Positions 7,462 to 14,606 of a DNA stretch of 64,000 nucleotides are shown piece by piece. Location: assembly GCA_006226595.1 (NCBI GenBank), contig SBGP01000010.1, forward strand, positions 62,001-126,000, read 5' to 3'. This DNA is from Deltaproteobacteria bacterium (GTDB lineage Bacteria; Myxococcota_A; UBA796; GCA-2862545). The position numbers and the translations under genes are program-made. Positions within the stretch are counted from its first letter, which is position 1. Every line of letters begins with the position of its first letter. A model generated the notes under the pieces. That model was not told the DNA's origin. It worked only from the letters and a program-made list of their open reading frames with translations, and ran no database searches.

Positions 7462-8461
7462 GGCGGCGGAGTCATATCGCGGCGCAATCGACTGTCACGC
7501 GCACGCGTTCCCGAGCGTGTCGCGCAAGGCCAAGGCAGCCGCCGAGGTCTTGCCCGCGCCCGTGGGGAAGCGGCTGATCGCCGCGGGTCGCGCCGCGAAG
7601 GCCGCGGTGCTGTGGAGTCGTCGCTCGCACGCGGACGAAGCGCGCCCCACCCAGGTCGAGCAGGTCGCCCAGCTTCGCGACCGCCTGCCCAAGGGCATCG
7701 CCGATCGCCTGGAGGCGGGGGTCTCGGCGGTCACCGGCATCCCCACCGTCGCGTCGGGCTCGATGCGCCGCCTGCTCGCGTCGATGGACCGCCACGGGGT
7801 CGCCGAGACCGTGGTCATCGCGGCCCACGACGTCGCCGACAACGACTGGCTGCTCACCGAGGGCGTCGCCGAGGGCGGGGACCGCGTGATTCCCGTCGCC
7901 ATCCTCCCGCACCTTTCCCGCGACAGCACCTTCGAGGCGTGGGCCGACGGCTGGCGCGCACTCGCCGAGCGCGGCGCCCAGGGCTTCAAGCTGCACGCGA
8001 ACCTCGACGACATGACCGCCGAGCACCCGGCGTACCGCGCCGCCTTCGCCGTCGCCGAGGAGACCGGTCGCTTCGTCATCGCCCACACCGGCTGCTTCGC
8101 GGTGCCGGTCTACAAGAACAAGGAATGCGCCCGTCCCGCGCAGTTCGAGCCGCTCATGAAGGCCCACCCCGGCGCGCGCGTGTGCCTGGCGCACATGAAC
8201 CGCACCCACCCCGAGGAGGTGTGGCCGCTGATGAAGCGCTACGAGCAGGTCTACGCCGACACGAGCTGGCAGACCTCCGAGGCGCTCGAGCGCGCGTTCG
8301 ACGCCGTCGGCGACGAGCGCATCCTCCTCGGCTCCGACTGGCCGCTGCTTCACGACGACCTGCAGGCCGATGCCATGGCCGTGGTCGCTCGCGCCACCGC
8401 GGGTGAGCGCCGTGACCGCGTGATGCGCGACAACGCGAAGCGCTTCCTCGGCCGCGCCTGA
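7460..8461 (+). CDS. Amidohydrolase-2 family metal-dependent hydrolase
   Basis: 333 residues, TIM-barrel amidohydrolase of the 2-pyrone-dicarboxylate/ACMSD-like branch. Metal ligands are His13 and His15 in 'GAIDCHAHAFP', a His in 'FVIAHTGCFA', another in 'VCLAHMNRTHPE', and the catalytic Asp in 'ILLGSDWPLL'. Substrate unknown; hydrolysis or decarboxylation are both possible in this family. The ATG at 7460 has GAGGAGA upstream and a TACAGG box at 27 nt, so its promoter would lie inside the divergent CarS-like gene. A 19-codon upstream extension to another ATG adds no homology. Confidence 0.83.
   Translation: MAAESYRGAIDCHAHAFPSVSRKAKAAAEVLPAPVGKRLIAAGRAAKAAVLWSRRSHADEARPTQVEQVAQLRDRLPKGIADRLEAGVSAVTGIPTVASGSMRRLLASMDRHGVAETVVIAAHDVADNDWLLTEGVAEGGDRVIPVAILPHLSRDSTFEAWADGWRALAERGAQGFKLHANLDDMTAEHPAYRAAFAVAEETGRFVIAHTGCFAVPVYKNKECARPAQFEPLMKAHPGARVCLAHMNRTHPEEVWPLMKRYEQVYADTSWQTSEALERAFDAVGDERILLGSDWPLLHDDLQADAMAVVARATAGERRDRVMRDNAKRFLGRA
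7471..7476 (-). promoter_or_regulatory. Candidate -10 box (TATGAC), leaderless class
   Basis: Located 15 nt before the CarS-like ATG, inside the coding region of the divergent amidohydrolase gene. No Shine-Dalgarno follows it, as at the other genes of this class. If real, it drives the ACP/aminotransferase-reductase operon. Confidence 0.3.
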
Positions 8462-8485
8462 CCCGGCGCGTGGCAGGATGCGGGC

Positions 8486-9316
8486 ATGGATGAAGCACCC
8501 AGCCCGTGGCCGATGATCGGCGGCATCTTCGCGGTCGCGATCGTCGGCGGCCTGTTCTTCCAGTGGCTCGAAGGCGACACCTGGGCCGAGGACTGCCGCA
8601 GCCACGAGGTGGAGCTTCGCGCATCCCGCGGAGAGGGCGCGCGCCTCGCGCCGGACGAGTACCACTCCTTCTGGTCCTGTCCCTCGGGCTGCGACGAGGG
8701 CGATGCCTACTCGTGCAACGAGACCGCGCTCATCTACGCCTCCGGGCAGGGCTACACCTACAGCGGCGGCGTGGACTGGCCCAAGGCCGTCGCGTACGCC
8801 GGGCGCGCCTGCGCGCTGGAGAGCCGCTACTGCGTGGTCGAGGCGAAGTACCGCTGCAAGTCGGATCCGGTCGCGTGCCGCGAGGCGTGCACCTTCGGCG
8901 GCGACTTCGCCGCGTGCTCCACGCTGCTCGAGGGCATGCTCGACGGCAGCGGCTGGCCCAGCGCGAGCACCGCCGCCGACGCGCTTCCCCTGCTCCGTGT
9001 GGCCTGCGGGCTCGACGCCCCGAGCGACCTGCCTCCCCTCGCCCGCAAGGCCGGCATCCTCAGCACCGAGCAGAAGCGCCAGCTGTCCCAGTGCGCGTCG
9101 CTGCCGGCCGTCGCCTGCGCGCTCGACCTCGCGACGTGCGCCCAGACCTGCGACGACGGCGAGGCGGCAACGTGCAAGGCCCTCGCCGACCTGTTCGACG
9201 CCGGGCGCGTCGGCATCCGCGAGGACAAGGTCAAGGCGTCGGCCTATCGGGCGAAGGCGTGCACCCTCGATGCATCCATCGAGCCGGACTGTGCCGCCAT
9301 CCTGCTCTCGCCCTGA
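8486..9316 (+). CDS. Membrane-anchored Cys-rich protein with Sel1-like repeats
   Basis: 276 residues. A short N-terminus leads into one membrane helix (residues about 9-26) and then a periplasmic or extracellular part with about 20 cysteines. 'GDAYSCNETALIYASGQG' followed by 'DWPKAVAYAGRAC' and the later 'EAATCKALADLFDAGRVG' show the Sel1/TPR-like rhythm (Cys, Leu, Tyr or Phe, Gly, then Ala-Cys). Such repeats mediate protein contacts; no enzyme motif was seen. The start has no good Shine-Dalgarno. It converges with the fatty-acyl-AMP ligase gene and the stops are 5 nt apart. Confidence 0.75.
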   Translation: MDEAPSPWPMIGGIFAVAIVGGLFFQWLEGDTWAEDCRSHEVELRASRGEGARLAPDEYHSFWSCPSGCDEGDAYSCNETALIYASGQGYTYSGGVDWPKAVAYAGRACALESRYCVVEAKYRCKSDPVACREACTFGGDFAACSTLLEGMLDGSGWPSASTAADALPLLRVACGLDAPSDLPPLARKAGILSTEQKRQLSQCASLPAVACALDLATCAQTCDDGEAATCKALADLFDAGRVGIREDKVKASAYRAKACTLDASIEPDCAAILLSP

Positions 9317-9323
9317 GGGCGGC

Positions 9324-11252
9324 TCAGCTGCGACCGAAGAGCTTGCGACCGCGCATCACCGCGTAGCCGAACTGGCTGCGCATGAACATCCACGCGAGAC
9401 GGGCGGTGGCCTCGCTCGGCGGCTTGAGCTCGCCGGCGACCCAGCGCGTGCGGGTCGTGCCCCGGCGACGCTTGCCGCTCGACGTCTTCGGGATCGTCCC
9501 GGGGACGACGATCTCGACCACGTCGATGGTCAGGCCACACTCGCGGGACACGTGCTCGCGCACCTGCTCGAGCAGCTCGGCCTTCTCGGCCTTGTCGGTG
9601 AGCTTGGTCTCGCAGATGACGACGACCTTGTCGGTCGCGGTGGACTCGTCGTACACGCCGAAGGCCACGCAGCCGCCGCCGCGAACGCCGTCGAGGGCCT
9701 CGGCCGCCGACTCGAGGTCCTCGGCGTAGTAGTTCTTGCCGCGGACGATGATCAGGTCCTTCACGCGGCCGGTGATGTACAGCTCGCCCCCGCTGACGAA
9801 GCCGAGATCACCGGTCCACAGGAAGCCATCGCGCACGACCTCGTCGGTGGCCGACTGGTTCTCGAAGTAGCCCTGCATGATCGAGCGACCGCCGGCGAGC
9901 ACGTGCCCGACGACGTCCTCGCTGCACTGCTGCCCCTCCGAGTCGACGACCTGGACCACCTGGCCGGGAATCGCCTTGCCGACACAGGCGACGGCGATGG
10001 CCTGCGGCCCGCCGTCGGAGGGCTCGACATAGCCGTTGGCGAGGGCCTCGCGGTCGACGAGCTTGGTCTTGATCGGCGCCGAGAGCTCCGAGAAGGTCAC
10101 CGCCACCGAGGCCTCGGCGAGGCCGTAGATCGGACACACCGCGTGCGCGGGCAGGCCGTAGGGGGCGTAGGTGTCGGTGAAGTTCTGGACGGTATCGACG
10201 TTGACCTGCTCGGCGCCGTTGCCGGCCCAGCGCCAGCACGACAGGTCGAGTCCCTCACGCTGCTTCTCGGTCACGCGCCGAACCGCGAGGATGTAGCCGA
10301 AGTTTGGCGCCGGGGAGAGCGTGCAGCGGTAGTCGCTGATCGCCCGCAGCCAGCGGTGGGGCCGACGCAGGAACGCGAGCGGCGACATGAGCACCATCGG
10401 CAGCCGCCAGTAGATCGCGAACAGCAGCGCGCCGATCAGCCCCATGTCGTGGTACAGCGGGCACCAGCTCGCGACGCGGTCGTCGCGTCGGACCTCGATG
10501 GCCTGGCCGATGCTGTGCACGTTGCACACGAGGTTGTCGTGGGTGAGCACGACGCCCTTGGGGTCCCCGGTGGAGCCCGACGTGTACTGGATGAACGCCG
10601 GCTTGTCGGGACGCGGCACGCGAATGCGCTCGATGGGCCCGTACGCGAGCAGCGCCGGCACGGCGGTCACGTACTCGAGCGTCGGCGCCGACAGCCCGAG
10701 GTCCCCGAGCACCGGCATGACGGCATCCCAGGTGATGCACACCTTGGCGCGGGACTGACGCGCGATGCGACCCAGGCGCTCGATGCCGGCCTCGACCTGC
10801 ATGCCCGCCGGTGGGTACACCGGAATCGGCACCGCGCCCACGGCCTGGATCGCGAAGAAGGACATGATGAACTCGTGCCCGGTCGGCAGTACGAGGATGA
10901 CCCGGTCCTTGCGGTCCACGCCCAGCGCCTTGAGCCCGTTCGCGATCCGGAGCGCACCCTCGTACAGCTCGGCGTAGCTCTTGTGGACCGGCGGATGCTT
11001 CTCGCGCTCGCCGAGCAGGGTGACGCCCTTGTCCGGGGACTTCAGGGCCGCAGACTCGAGCGCCTCGAGCACGTTCGTGTGGATGGGCCGCACTTCTTCG
11101 GGGAAGGCGAACTTGCCGTGGATCCACTCGGCCGTGCGAAAGCCCGTGAACGACACGTCCTCGGTGATCGAGTCGAGTGGCCCGTAGGGCTGCCACTTGC
11201 CGTCTTCCGTCGGAAAGCGGCTCACGAATCGCTTTGGCGCGCGCTCGGACAT
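9324..11252 (-). CDS. Fatty-acyl-AMP ligase (FAAL-like adenylating enzyme)
   Basis: 642 residues. ANL-superfamily motifs run in order: 'AVPIPVYPPAG' (about 140-150, typical of FAALs), P-loop 'YTSGSTGDPKG' (223-233), 'YGLAEAS', 'TGDLGF', the hinge 'GRVKDLIIVRGKNYYAEDLE' and the C-terminal catalytic Lys in 'IPKTSSGK'. FAALs activate fatty acids as acyl-adenylates and load them onto carrier proteins. The likely acceptor is the ACP encoded at 6578-6817, although the genes are not contiguous. The ATG at 11252 has AGGGAG upstream; a start at 11390 would add 46 non-homologous residues. FAAL versus CoA ligase cannot be settled by eye. Confidence 0.88.
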   Translation of the reverse strand: MSERAPKRFVSRFPTEDGKWQPYGPLDSITEDVSFTGFRTAEWIHGKFAFPEEVRPIHTNVLEALESAALKSPDKGVTLLGEREKHPPVHKSYAELYEGALRIANGLKALGVDRKDRVILVLPTGHEFIMSFFAIQAVGAVPIPVYPPAGMQVEAGIERLGRIARQSRAKVCITWDAVMPVLGDLGLSAPTLEYVTAVPALLAYGPIERIRVPRPDKPAFIQYTSGSTGDPKGVVLTHDNLVCNVHSIGQAIEVRRDDRVASWCPLYHDMGLIGALLFAIYWRLPMVLMSPLAFLRRPHRWLRAISDYRCTLSPAPNFGYILAVRRVTEKQREGLDLSCWRWAGNGAEQVNVDTVQNFTDTYAPYGLPAHAVCPIYGLAEASVAVTFSELSAPIKTKLVDREALANGYVEPSDGGPQAIAVACVGKAIPGQVVQVVDSEGQQCSEDVVGHVLAGGRSIMQGYFENQSATDEVVRDGFLWTGDLGFVSGGELYITGRVKDLIIVRGKNYYAEDLESAAEALDGVRGGGCVAFGVYDESTATDKVVVICETKLTDKAEKAELLEQVREHVSRECGLTIDVVEIVVPGTIPKTSSGKRRRGTTRTRWVAGELKPPSEATARLAWMFMRSQFGYAVMRGRKLFGRS

Positions 11253-11390
11253 GGACTCCCTGAGAGACGTGGCCTGTGAGATCCCTATGCCACGGCGGCA
11301 GGCCGACGGAAAGCGGGTGTGGCCAAGCTGACGCGCTGAAGACACGTCGGAGTTCCCGGAAAGCCCCGTGGCAACGCGGCCGTCGCGCAT

Positions 11391-11396
11391 TATCAG
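11391..11396 (+). promoter_or_regulatory. Candidate -10 box (TATCAG), leaderless class
   Basis: Lies 14 nt upstream of the ATG at 11405, which has no Shine-Dalgarno. Transcription would begin at or next to the start codon of the first gene of the six-gene plus-strand operon. Confidence 0.4.
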
Positions 11397-11404
11397 GCGC
11401 CCCC

Positions 11405-12022
11405 ATGCTGCGCTTCTTCAACGTCGCCAACGCCGTGACCCTCGTAGGCCTGTGGTCCGCGGTGGCGTGTGCCCTGCTCGCGGCGGGCGGCAAGCCGGCC
11501 TACGCGATCGTGGCGCTCATCGTCGCCGGCATCGCCGACTTCCTCGACGGGGCGATCAGCCGCAAGCTGACGCGAACCGAAGAGGAGCAGCGCTTCGGCG
11601 CCAACCTCGACAGCGTCGCCGACTCCTGCAGCTTCGGCATGGCTCCGGCCGTGCTCTTCTGGTCCCTCGGGATGCAGACCGTCCCCGACGCCCTCGCCAT
11701 CGGCTTCTTCGCGGCGTGCGCCGTGTGGCGGCTGGCCTACTTCGACACCGTCGGCTTCGGTGACGGCCCGAGCCGCACCTACACCGGCCTGCCAACCACC
11801 TTCGTCGCGCTCATCCTCCCCCTGGCACTGCTCGGCGGCTTCGCGGCCCCCGACGCCACGGTGTGGATCGCCCGAGTCGCCTGCGTGCTGCTCGGAGCCG
11901 CCATGGTGTCGACGGTGAAGGTCCCCAAGCCGGGCGGCGCGATGTACGTCGTTCTTCCCGTGCTCGCGCTCATCGTCGGCAGCACCTTCGCGCTGAAGGC
12001 CGCCGACTTCCCCGTTCCCTGA
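11405..12022 (+). CDS. PssA-like CDP-alcohol phosphatidyltransferase
   Basis: 205 residues, about six membrane helices. The CDP-alcohol signature is 'DFLDGAISRK' followed by 'FGANLDSVAD'. All four Asp residues are present, Ser replaces the usual Ala before Arg, and the spacing between Arg and the FG pair is about 3 residues longer than in most PssA proteins. 'GLPTT' after the fourth helix is typical of phosphatidylserine synthases. It probably transfers serine or another alcohol to a CDP-lipid at the inner membrane. A phosphatidylserine decarboxylase gene at 21039 could complete an ethanolamine head group. It is the first gene of an operon with dikinase and exporter genes, 7 nt before the dikinase ATG. 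Confidence 0.85.
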   Translation: MLRFFNVANAVTLVGLWSAVACALLAAGGKPAYAIVALIVAGIADFLDGAISRKLTRTEEEQRFGANLDSVADSCSFGMAPAVLFWSLGMQTVPDALAIGFFAACAVWRLAYFDTVGFGDGPSRTYTGLPTTFVALILPLALLGGFAAPDATVWIARVACVLLGAAMVSTVKVPKPGGAMYVVLPVLALIVGSTFALKAADFPVP

Positions 12023-12029
12023 GGTCGAG

Positions 12030-14606
12030 ATGACCGCCACCATCCGCACCCTGGCCGAGGTCGGTGAGCTCGACCTCTCCGAGGTCGGCGGCAAGGCCCG
12101 CTCGCTGGGCGTCCTCGCGGCCGCTGGCTTCCGTGTGCCCGGCGGCTTCGCGCTGACCACCAACGTGCTCGAGCGCTTCCTCGCGCTCACGGGGCTGGCG
12201 GAAGAGCGCCAGGCGATGGACGCGCAGATCGCCGACGGCGAGCTGCCGGACGAGGCGCGGCTCGCCGCGTTCCGCGAGGCCATTACGGCCGCGACCTTCC
12301 CCGATGCGCTCGCCGCCGAGGTGCGCGAGGCCATGGGCACCGCCCTTCCCGCGGTGGACCACCCGGTCGCCGTGCGCTCGAGCGGCACCCGAGAGGACCT
12401 CGAGGGCGCCTCGTTCGCAGGGCAGTACGAGACCTACCTCAACGTGCGTGGCGTCGACGCCGTGCTGCGGAGCATCCAGCTGTGCTGGGCGAGCGTGTGG
12501 GAGCACCGGGTGCTCGACTACGCCCAGAACCGAGCGGGTGGGGCGAGCGGCCTGCAGATGTGCGTGGTCGTGCAGCAGATGGCGCTCGCCGACGTGAGCG
12601 GCGTGCTGTTCACGGTGAACCCGGTGAGCGGGCGCGAAGAGGAAGTCCTCGTCGAGTCGGTCTTCGGTCTCGGCGAAGCGCTGGTGTCCGGACGGGTCAC
12701 CGCCGATCAGTTCGTCGTCGACGCGTACACCCACGCCGTCACGCGCGAGACGCTCGCCGACCAGGCCTTCGCCGTGCGGCCGACCGCCCAGGGCACCGAG
12801 GAGGTGACACTCGACGAGCCCGGTGCCCGCTCGCTGACCGACGCACAGCTCGCCGAGCTCGGGGCGCTCGCCGCCGACATCCAGGAGCACTATGGTCGCC
12901 CCATGGACGTCGAGTTCGCGTTCGCGGACGGCCAGCTCTACGTGCTCCAGGCAAGGCCGATCACGACCCTGTCCTTCGCAGCGGACATCGGCGAGTGGAC
13001 CACCGCCGACTTCCGCGACGGCGGCGTGTCCTCCGGCGTGTGCTCGCCGTTCATGTGGTCGCTGTACGACTACGCGCTCGAGAGCTCGATGCCCGGGTAC
13101 TTCAAGGACATCAAGCTCATCCCGCCCGAGTACGAGGCGACCTGGGGCCGCATGTTCTTCGCCCGTCCTTATTGGAACCTCGGCGAGGTGAAGAAGGCGC
13201 TGATGCCGCTGCCCGACTTCGACGAGGCGGGCTTCTACGCGGACATGGGCGTCGAGATGGAGCCAGGCTTCGTCGGGCGCAAGACCCCGCTCACCGTCAC
13301 GGGCGTGCTCAGGGCGCTGCCGACGCTGTTCGCGCTCAACCGCAACTACAAGGAACGCCTGACGTGGGCCGAGCGCTTCGTCGCCGAGTTCCCAGCCCGC
13401 AAGGCCCCGTACGACATCGCGCCGAGCGACATCGCGGCCCTCGACCGGGACACGTTCGTCCGTCGCTTCGGCCACCTGCTCCGCGACCTGTATCGCGACA
13501 CCGAGGCTGGCTACTTCTCGACCATCTACAACACGTCGAACAGCAAGACCGACCTGCGGCCCGCCTTCGAGAAGGCGAACGCGGCGACCGGCGGCAAGCT
13601 CGACGAGCCCACGCTGCTCGGCGGACTCAAGGACCTGTCGCACCTCCGCCCGATGAAGGACATGCGTCGCGTCGTCGGCGCCCTCCACGCAGCCAGAAAG
13701 CCGCTCGACGACGAGACCGTCGCGGAGTTCGCGCAGCGCTGGCGCCACCACGGCAAGAAGGAGCTCGACATCCGCGTGCCGCGGTGGGTCGACGACCACG
13801 ACTTCGTGCGCGCGATGCTCCAGAGCGCCCTCGATACCTACGATCCGAAGGCCGACACCGACGCGATGGAGCAGGCGCACCACCAGCGCTACCTCGACCT
13901 CCGCGACGAGGCGGTGCGCGCCCTGCGGTTCCGCCCCTTCCTCAAGCGGTCCTTCCTCTCGAAGCTGGACCTGGTGCGCAAGTACGCGTGGTGGCGCGAG
14001 GAGATGCGCGACCACTCGAGCTTCGCCTACTACCTGGTTCGGCTGTGGGCCGTGGATGCCGCGCGTCGCCTGGTCGACGAGGGCGCATTCGCGGAGCCCG
14101 ACGACATCTGGCACCTGACCTGGCAGGACGTGCTCGCCCTGTTCGAGGGCACGCTCGACCACGACGAAGCGCGCACGCGCATCCGCGCCGGCCGACGACT
14201 GGTTCGCTCGTTCCGGAACTTCGACAACCCGAACGAGATCGGCAGCCACTTCGCGGTGCCCGATGCCGGTGAGCGCCCCGAAGGCGCGCTGACCGGCACG
14301 CCGTGCTCCGCGGGTCGCGTGACGGCGCGGGCCTGTGTGGTCCGCACCCTCGAGGAAGCCGACAAGCTGCAGCCCGGCGACATCCTCGTCACCGTGTTCA
14401 CCGATCCCGGGTGGACTCCCCTGTTCTCGCGCATCGCCGGCGTCGTCACCGAGACCGGCGGCGTGCTGTCCCATGCGGCGGTGATCTCGCGCGAGTACGG
14501 CATTCCCGCCGTTCTCGCGGTGCAAGGCGCCACCCGCTTGATCGAAGATGGGCAGCAGATCACCCTCGACGGACTCGCCGGCACGGTCGAGCCGCTGGAG
14601 GACTAG
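12030..14606 (+). CDS. Dikinase with ATP-grasp and swivelling phospho-His domains (rifampin-phosphotransferase-like)
   Basis: 858 residues. The N-terminal 320 residues are the PPDK/PEP-synthase ATP-grasp domain ('VGGKARSLGVL', 'AVRSSGTREDLEGASFAGQY', 'VLQARPITTL'). The C-terminus is the mobile phospho-His domain with His815 in 'GGVLSHAAVISREYGIPAV'. Between them are about 450 residues without the PEP-binding TIM barrel of true PEP synthase. Length and layout match rifampin phosphotransferase (about 865 aa), which splits ATP and passes the beta-phosphate to an alcohol. Substrate unknown; its place between a CDP-alcohol transferase and a lipid exporter suggests a lipid or polyol hydroxyl. It ends in TAGTG, coupling it to the MMPL gene. 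Confidence 0.83.
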   Translation: MTATIRTLAEVGELDLSEVGGKARSLGVLAAAGFRVPGGFALTTNVLERFLALTGLAEERQAMDAQIADGELPDEARLAAFREAITAATFPDALAAEVREAMGTALPAVDHPVAVRSSGTREDLEGASFAGQYETYLNVRGVDAVLRSIQLCWASVWEHRVLDYAQNRAGGASGLQMCVVVQQMALADVSGVLFTVNPVSGREEEVLVESVFGLGEALVSGRVTADQFVVDAYTHAVTRETLADQAFAVRPTAQGTEEVTLDEPGARSLTDAQLAELGALAADIQEHYGRPMDVEFAFADGQLYVLQARPITTLSFAADIGEWTTADFRDGGVSSGVCSPFMWSLYDYALESSMPGYFKDIKLIPPEYEATWGRMFFARPYWNLGEVKKALMPLPDFDEAGFYADMGVEMEPGFVGRKTPLTVTGVLRALPTLFALNRNYKERLTWAERFVAEFPARKAPYDIAPSDIAALDRDTFVRRFGHLLRDLYRDTEAGYFSTIYNTSNSKTDLRPAFEKANAATGGKLDEPTLLGGLKDLSHLRPMKDMRRVVGALHAARKPLDDETVAEFAQRWRHHGKKELDIRVPRWVDDHDFVRAMLQSALDTYDPKADTDAMEQAHHQRYLDLRDEAVRALRFRPFLKRSFLSKLDLVRKYAWWREEMRDHSSFAYYLVRLWAVDAARRLVDEGAFAEPDDIWHLTWQDVLALFEGTLDHDEARTRIRAGRRLVRSFRNFDNPNEIGSHFAVPDAGERPEGALTGTPCSAGRVTARACVVRTLEEADKLQPGDILVTVFTDPGWTPLFSRIAGVVTETGGVLSHAAVISREYGIPAVLAVQGATRLIEDGQQITLDGLAGTVEPLED

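Noticed and set aside
11253-11390. Longer start for the fatty-acyl-AMP ligase
   Set aside because: The extension has no homology and the ATG at 11252 has AGGGAG at correct spacing.
11970-14525. An 851-codon open frame antisense to the dikinase gene
   Set aside because: Arg/His/Gly-rich shadow of a GC-rich coding region; no motif and no ribosome-binding site.
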